From assembly GCA_964412555.1 (NCBI GenBank), contig CAYPPG010000121.1, positions 1-11,182 of the forward strand: a DNA stretch of 11,182 bases, written 5' to 3'. How positions within the stretch are numbered: the first letter of the stretch is position 1; each line of letters starts with the position of its first letter. The notes under the pieces are model-generated. The model was not told the origin of the DNA and did not search any database. It worked only from the letters and a program-made list of their open reading frames with translations. Position numbers and translations under genes: made by a program. Positions 7,137 through 11,182 of the stretch are shown here, in pieces. Source of the stretch: CAYPPG01 sp964412555 (lineage in GTDB: Bacteria; Hinthialibacterota; Hinthialibacteria; Hinthialibacterales; Hinthialibacteraceae).

Positions 7137-7675
7137 CTATAATTGAAGAAGGTAATCATCAATTCGAATTTGGAAATTCCTGGAGTGTGCTTAAATATGA
7201 TAAATTCGGTTCTTATTACAAATCTGAGATGGAACATTATATGAAACCGACCAAAGCTGTCGATATTATATGTGCAAGAATTATTAGTAACGATTGTCCA
7301 CTAATATTAATTGAGATAAAAGATTTCAGTTCAGGCGATCCCAATAAACGGAGATATAAAGATATTCCTTTGGATGTTGCCTTGAAAGTTCGTGATACAA
7401 TTGCTGGAATTATTGGTGGTTCTTATCATGCAGAAAATAATGAAAAAGCATTTTTCAAGAATTCGTATAATAAAATGAACTGTCCTCCCCGCATTATTTA
7501 TTTTTTTAAAGATTTGGATACAACAAATAGACGACCTAAAACACGTCAACAAGGTAAACAAAGAGATTTGGAGGGTAGACTCAAAAAATTTTTAAATTGG
7601 TTGACAAAAGATGTTTATGTCTTGGGTGAGAATAACTATGATTTTATTGATGATTTAAAAATTAGAAGAAAATAA
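7133..7675 (+). CDS. Putative PD-(D/E)xK-like nuclease, partner of the ATPase
   Basis: This 180-residue protein is unnamed, but a restriction-like nuclease core is visible: KAVDIICARI at 41-50 with D44, then a hydrophobic strand LILIEIKDFSSG at 57-68 with the E61-x-K63 pair. A conserved-looking helix DVALKVRDTIAGIIGG follows at 81-96. From memory, small proteins of this form (KAVD, then IEVKDF, then EVALKVRDT) sit directly downstream of AAA-type ATPases in many bacteria outside CRISPR loci, so the pair probably acts together. Nuclease activity is inferred from the motif, not known. There is no signal peptide or membrane segment. The start ATG overlaps the ATPase stop (ATGA, 7133-7136), with AGAGG at 7121-7125. 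It is AT-rich like the ATPase. It could instead be an inactive PD-(D/E)xK-fold partner. Confidence 0.65.
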   Translation: MTIIEEGNHQFEFGNSWSVLKYDKFGSYYKSEMEHYMKPTKAVDIICARIISNDCPLILIEIKDFSSGDPNKRRYKDIPLDVALKVRDTIAGIIGGSYHAENNEKAFFKNSYNKMNCPPRIIYFFKDLDTTNRRPKTRQQGKQRDLEGRLKKFLNWLTKDVYVLGENNYDFIDDLKIRRK

Positions 7676-7686
7676 ACAAATGGAGA
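7674..7686 (+). repeat. Right copy of the 13-base imperfect direct repeat
   Basis: AAACAAATGGAGA, spanning the stop of the nuclease-like gene and the Shine-Dalgarno of the Csx19-like gene. Joining the two copies would place the Cas7 protein in frame with Csx19, reading N-(E/K)-W-R then C-E-V. That is a curious property but not proof of a past excision or insertion. Confidence 0.3.
7681..7686 (+). promoter_or_regulatory. Shine-Dalgarno TGGAGA supporting a GTG start
   Basis: TGGAGA lies six bases upstream of GTG at 7693. No ATG in this frame is available nearby (the ATG at 7686 meets TGA at once), so the GTG is taken as the start of the Csx19-like gene. Confidence 0.65.
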
Positions 7687-7692
7687 TGTGAA

Positions 7693-8271
7693 GTGACTGA
7701 TATATCTCTCTATTATCATTCATGCAAAGGAATACAATTACAAGCTGCTATTAAGACATTTGCCAAAATCAATGTCAATATAGCAATTGGTTTACTTTAC
7801 ACAGCAAATCACTGTTTGCTATGTCGGTTTGAAAACAATACTCTTCTAGGATCAGATAATATTCCATTGGAAAACAATGTTATTGACTTTGTTTACGAAG
7901 CACGAGTATTTTGTGAACTAGCAGAACTGCGTTGGCTTAAAGATCCTCGAAAAAATAACCATCGTGCAGTTATTTTGTCTGAAAAAGCTTTTTCACAAGA
8001 TCTAGTTGGATGGGAACTTCATATCGAAACGATTATAGACACAATCCCTCAAACCTATTTGCTCTGGGGTGAGGGAAGTAGTAATAAACCGTCTAACGTT
8101 TGGAGTAAATTGGCAACCTCACGAATCGGGGCTTTGCATATTCCTACACCAGATGTAGAAGAGAAAGATCGAGTAAAATTAAATACACTAGAATATCTGA
8201 AACATTACGAGCAAGGCAATGTCGCTGTCTTTGATGAACGTTTGCTTAACCTGGAGGTGATTCATGCCTGA
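7693..8271 (+). CDS. csx19: Csx19-like (TIGR03984-type) CRISPR-associated protein
   Basis: The 192-residue protein matches my memory of the Csx19/TIGR03984 family, found in type III-D loci and reported as a component of the type III-Dv effector. Family-like features are FENNTLLGSDNIPLE at 46-60, an acidic helix EARVFCELAELRWL at 69-82, YLLWGEG at 122-128, RIGALHIPTP at 144-153, and a C-terminal NTLEYLKHYEQGNVAVFDER at 164-183. I see no nuclease motif, so the role is probably structural. It is placed exactly where a III-Dv operon would have it, between the double-Cas7 gene and the Cas7-with-insertion gene, except that the ATPase-nuclease cassette has come in upstream. The start is GTG. The last eight bases overlap the next gene, whose GGAGGTGA lies inside this one. 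Confidence 0.85.
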   Translation: MTDISLYYHSCKGIQLQAAIKTFAKINVNIAIGLLYTANHCLLCRFENNTLLGSDNIPLENNVIDFVYEARVFCELAELRWLKDPRKNNHRAVILSEKAFSQDLVGWELHIETIIDTIPQTYLLWGEGSSNKPSNVWSKLATSRIGALHIPTPDVEEKDRVKLNTLEYLKHYEQGNVAVFDERLLNLEVIHA

Positions 8272-10318
8272 TTTCCATAACCCATACAATTTCGTCCCCG
8301 CAGTGCCACGTGACGATGTATCCAACGAGTTGGGCGACAAAAAACCGGTTGGGCATCACCGTTATTTTGAAGACCGCATTAGTGGAACGATTCGGGTGAA
8401 GATGACCACCAAGACTCCTCTGTTGCTGCCTGATGCAGCGAAACTCACTGATTTGGAAAATGATCATAAAACATTCCCCGTGCGTATTGATTCTGACGGT
8501 AAACCTTACCTCCCTACCACATCGGTGAAGGGAATGCTGCGCTCAGCCTACGAAGCAGTGACGAACTCGAGGATGGGAGTATTTATTGGCCATGAAGATA
8601 GATTAGCATATAGAAAACCTGCAAGAATTCAAGTTGTCCCAGCGCGAATTGAAGAAGTAAAAGATATACCTGTTGGTGATCAAAAGAAGCGAATTGTTCG
8701 CATTAGAATTTTAAAGCAGTTGTGGTTAAGATCTCCAGCAAAGCTTCCTGCTTATGAAAATAATAGCAAAGACAATGATAAAGGGTGGAATAAAGTAGGA
8801 AAAAAATACTTAGATGAAACTCTAGATGATGCTTTACGCGAGCATTCTCATCAAGTTTGGGTTCAAGTGAATCGAGTTGGAAAAGTTGAAAAAATTCAAA
8901 AATATTCCAATCAAAAGCCAAATGGTCATACTTGGTTTGAAGGCTGGGTTTTGATTAGTGGTCCCAATATAGGTAATAAAATATATGAACGAGTTTTTGT
9001 TGTAACTGATAGTGATCGAATAATTGAATTTCAAGAAAACCAGGCTGAAGAAGTGTGCTCTTTATGGAGTGAATTGATAAATGATTATCAAAAATTTCAC
9101 GAAGATGAGGTTAAACTACGTAAAAAGAGAGGACAAAAGCCTTCAGATTACCTTGGCAGAGATCCAGGGAAAACCGCCTGGTCTCGTCATGTTTATGACA
9201 AAGAAATGCTCGAATTGAAATCCGGTACGTTATGCTATGTTCAATTTGATCCAAATAATCCTCGAAACATAAAAGGTATTTATCCAGTTGCAATTTCCAG
9301 GGATTTATATGAACATCCACCTGAAGGATTATTAGACCATTCTTTGAAACCGGCAAGAGATATTAATTCTCTTTCCCCTGCCGACCGTGTCTTCGGCTGG
9401 ATTAATCAAAACGGAAAAGGTGCTTATCGCGGGAATCTCCGTATTAGATCCGTAAAATGTGTATCACTCGATGCAATTGAATCGTTCGATAAACCGGGAT
9501 TACCTCTCGCTATACTCGGTGAACCCAAACCGCAGCAAGGACGATTCTATGTAGCCAAGAATCAAAAGGGAGAGGCGCAAGAAGAAGGCCTGACTAAGGA
9601 ACAAGCTGGTTATAGTGCGATTAGCATCAATGGAGAGAATAAAGGATTGCGTGGACGGAAAGTGTATCCACATCATGGAAATCTGTCTGATAAATATTGG
9701 AATGATCCTATGAGAGATCGAACACAGGAACAACCTCAAGAATATCACAGATCTGGAGATATACGGGACAGCCAAAACCGTTCGATTCAAGGATGGGTAA
9801 AGCCGGGTACGGAATTTACTTTTGACCTGCATGTAACGAATTTGTCCAAAGTCGAGTTGGGAGCGCTGCTTTGGCTTTTGGACTTAACTGAAGGTTTTTA
9901 TCATCGCCTGGGCGGGGGCAAACCGCTTGGATTTGGAAGTGTGCGATTAGAAATTGATCATGACAAAACATTTTTACACGGCGGGGAGCAGTGGAAGCGG
10001 TTTTATCGATCCCTGGATGATGACCTCGATCTGGATAAATTCAATCAGATAGAAGCCATTCAAGAATATAAAAATGCGGTGGAAATAGCTTACGGAAAAG
10101 AATTCGACAAAGTCTCTTTTATCGCGGCTTTCCAACGGGCCTGCCAAGGCTTTGACGATGGGCTACCGATTCACTATCCGCGAACTGAAAAAGCACCAAA
10201 TCCCAATGGTGAATCATTCAAGTGGTTTGTGGCAAATGAAAAAAAAGAAAATCAATATGTGCTTCAGGATTTGCAGAAGGATGAAGGGTTACCGATTTTG
10301 TATTCAACAAAGAGATAA
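8264..10318 (+). CDS. TIGR03986-type RAMP protein, Cas7 with large insertions
   Basis: A Cas7-family backbone subunit of 684 residues whose core is split by long insertions, matching the Cas7-insertion subunit of type III-Dv. The opening FHNPYNFVPAVPRDD at 4-18 is typical of TIGR03986. Core motifs are TPLLLPDAA at 51-59, PYLPTTSVKGMLRSAYEA at 81-98, ADRVFGWI at 373-380 (the place of the lFG motif in Csm3), GAYRGNLRIRSV at 386-397 and the glycine-rich loop RLGGGKPLGFGSVRL at 548-562. Residues about 108-365 form the main insertion, rich in lysine and aromatic residues; about 400-510 is a second variable stretch. The DNA of the main insertion is AT-richer than the flanks (row 8581-8640 about 35% G+C). 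D57 or D63 may serve as the target-RNA-cutting Asp, but that is uncertain. The ATG follows a near-perfect GGAGGTGA (8253-8260). Confidence 0.88.
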   Translation: MPDFHNPYNFVPAVPRDDVSNELGDKKPVGHHRYFEDRISGTIRVKMTTKTPLLLPDAAKLTDLENDHKTFPVRIDSDGKPYLPTTSVKGMLRSAYEAVTNSRMGVFIGHEDRLAYRKPARIQVVPARIEEVKDIPVGDQKKRIVRIRILKQLWLRSPAKLPAYENNSKDNDKGWNKVGKKYLDETLDDALREHSHQVWVQVNRVGKVEKIQKYSNQKPNGHTWFEGWVLISGPNIGNKIYERVFVVTDSDRIIEFQENQAEEVCSLWSELINDYQKFHEDEVKLRKKRGQKPSDYLGRDPGKTAWSRHVYDKEMLELKSGTLCYVQFDPNNPRNIKGIYPVAISRDLYEHPPEGLLDHSLKPARDINSLSPADRVFGWINQNGKGAYRGNLRIRSVKCVSLDAIESFDKPGLPLAILGEPKPQQGRFYVAKNQKGEAQEEGLTKEQAGYSAISINGENKGLRGRKVYPHHGNLSDKYWNDPMRDRTQEQPQEYHRSGDIRDSQNRSIQGWVKPGTEFTFDLHVTNLSKVELGALLWLLDLTEGFYHRLGGGKPLGFGSVRLEIDHDKTFLHGGEQWKRFYRSLDDDLDLDKFNQIEAIQEYKNAVEIAYGKEFDKVSFIAAFQRACQGFDDGLPIHYPRTEKAPNPNGESFKWFVANEKKENQYVLQDLQKDEGLPILYSTKR

Positions 10319-10339
10319 CATATCAGATAGTATACCAAT

Positions 10340-10344
10340 GGAGA
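10340..10344 (+). promoter_or_regulatory. Shine-Dalgarno GGAGA setting the CARF gene start
   Basis: GGAGA stands six bases before ATG 10351 in the 32-base gap after the RAMP gene. The overlapping ATG at 10338 opens a different frame that soon ends, so 10351 is the start. No terminator-like hairpin lies in this gap, so the CARF gene is likely in the same transcript. Confidence 0.65.
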
Positions 10345-10350
10345 AAAATC

Positions 10351-11182
10351 ATGGGTTCATATCATTTAATGGGTCTTGGTTTATCTGTAGGTGCAGTCAC
10401 CGGTCCTCTATCTTACCTTGCTCACCGTTATGAACGGTGGAATGAAAGCGACAAAGAATTTTTTGCATTTTCTGGTGAAAAGATTCAGAGAGATAGCGGA
10501 GAAAAAGTTGGTGACATTCAAGCGTTGATTCTTTTCACAACATCAGAAGTTATAAATGGAACAAAATCATGCTATGACTTTATTGATAATCAAGCAGGGA
10601 TGTGTCCACAACAAAAAAAGCCTTCTGGTAAAGGCAAGATGAAGGAAGTAGTTAAAAGGTTACTTCCCCCTCTTTGGAAACAAATTGCAAAGAACAGGTC
10701 ATCTGTCAAAGTGTATTGGATTGAGGTGGATCGTACTGATCTTCAAAGCACTTTTGAACGAACCACGCGTGTTATCTTAGCAGTTAAAGGTTGCGGAGGA
10801 CTTGGCAAAGAACTTTGGATTAATCTTACCGGTGGAAATAACGTTATCAATTTGGCACTACAATTATCTGCGCAATTGATACAGAAACCTGCACGTTTTT
10901 ATTACGTGCAAGCGGAAGATTCGATGGCAGAAAAATGTATTCATTTTACTAACGAGGAAGGATATTGGATCGATCTCCCTCTTCTCCTAATTCATATAGA
11001 TGAGGTTAGTCGTTATGTCCTCGAACTCATATCAGAAAAAAGAGCAATGCAGATGGAAATACTGTATACGGATGTCAAGAGAGGTCAGCATTGGAATTTC
11101 TTTAAGGATTATACATCTTGTAAAGATTTTGGTTCTTCGCTGTTTGGTATGGATAAAGGAGGAGAAGCCAGTGCATACCCCC
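10351..11182 (+). CDS. CARF-like ring-nucleotide sensor, N-terminal part (gene runs off the window)
   Basis: The frame is open for 277 codons to the window edge. The pattern is that of a CARF/Rossmann sensor: strand and loop LMGLGLSVGAVTGPLSYL at 6-23, strand ALILFTTSEV at 58-67, strand VKVYWIEVD at 119-127, and the key turn LWINLTGGNNVINLALQLSA at 155-174, where Csm6/Csx1-type proteins have a TGGTK-like ligand loop, followed by RFYYVQAE at 182-189. CARF proteins bind the cyclic oligoadenylates made by Cas10 and switch on a fused effector such as a HEPN RNase or PD-(D/E)xK nuclease. The effector is not visible: residues after about 213 look like a linker helix and the rest is missing. Its position after a GGDD-bearing Cas10 operon supports the role. 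Which cyclic product it senses cannot be told. Confidence 0.75.
   Translation, partial: MGSYHLMGLGLSVGAVTGPLSYLAHRYERWNESDKEFFAFSGEKIQRDSGEKVGDIQALILFTTSEVINGTKSCYDFIDNQAGMCPQQKKPSGKGKMKEVVKRLLPPLWKQIAKNRSSVKVYWIEVDRTDLQSTFERTTRVILAVKGCGGLGKELWINLTGGNNVINLALQLSAQLIQKPARFYYVQAEDSMAEKCIHFTNEEGYWIDLPLLLIHIDEVSRYVLELISEKRAMQMEILYTDVKRGQHWNFFKDYTSCKDFGSSLFGMDKGGEASAYP

Noticed and set aside
6060..7675. Cassette as an insertion sequence or transposon
   Set aside because: No transposase and no terminal inverted repeats are visible; only a weak 13-base direct repeat borders it.
10152..10433. 93-codon + strand frame across the end of the last RAMP gene and the CARF start
   Set aside because: It overlaps two well-supported genes in another frame, has no own binding site and shows no domain-like sequence.

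Overview
This window is most of a type III CRISPR-Cas effector operon from a bacterium. Every gene reads on the + strand and most junctions overlap or nearly touch. The phylum cannot be fixed from this sequence. The DNA is moderately AT-rich, Shine-Dalgarno sites are strong, and ATG/GTG starts with TGA/TAA stops are used normally. The gene set (Cas10, a Cas7-Cas5-Cas11-like fusion, a protein with two Cas7 domains, a Csx19/TIGR03984-type protein and a TIGR03986-type RAMP) matches what I know of subtype III-D2/III-Dv, the multi-subunit-fusion variant described from Synechocystis. These family calls are made by eye from motifs, not by a search.

Layout: 1-380 is an AT-rich gene-free leader that probably holds the operon promoter. 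381-1994 is a short Cas10 without an HD domain but with an intact GGDD cyclase motif. 1991-4507 is a Cas7-Cas5-Cas11-like fusion. 4497-6320 is a double-Cas7 protein that runs in frame into the N-terminal lobe of an AAA/ABC-type ATPase with a Walker A motif. A TGA at 6318-6320 interrupts that ATPase, and the same frame then continues to 7136 with the rest of it (signature-like helix, Walker B, H-loop). 7133-7675 encodes a small protein with a PD-(D/E)xK-like nuclease motif. 7693-8271 is Csx19-like, 8264-10318 is the Cas7 protein with large insertions, and 10351 to the window edge is the start of a CARF-like ring-nucleotide sensor whose effector half lies outside.

How the parts would work together: the Cas7-type proteins, Csx19 and Cas10 should form a crRNA-guided complex that binds target RNA. 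The GGDD palm of Cas10 would then make cyclic oligoadenylate, and the CARF protein would sense it. No Cas6, Cas1/Cas2 or CRISPR array is in the window, so crRNA supply and spacer acquisition must be encoded elsewhere.

The unusual part is the AT-rich cassette at about 6060-7675. It is an ATPase plus PD-(D/E)xK-like partner, a two-gene pair I associate with loci outside CRISPR, placed between the double-Cas7 gene and csx19 and fused in frame to the Cas7 protein. It could be a recent hitchhiker damaged by one nonsense codon, or an ATPase-nuclease accessory tethered to a type III complex with the stop acting as a dosage control.
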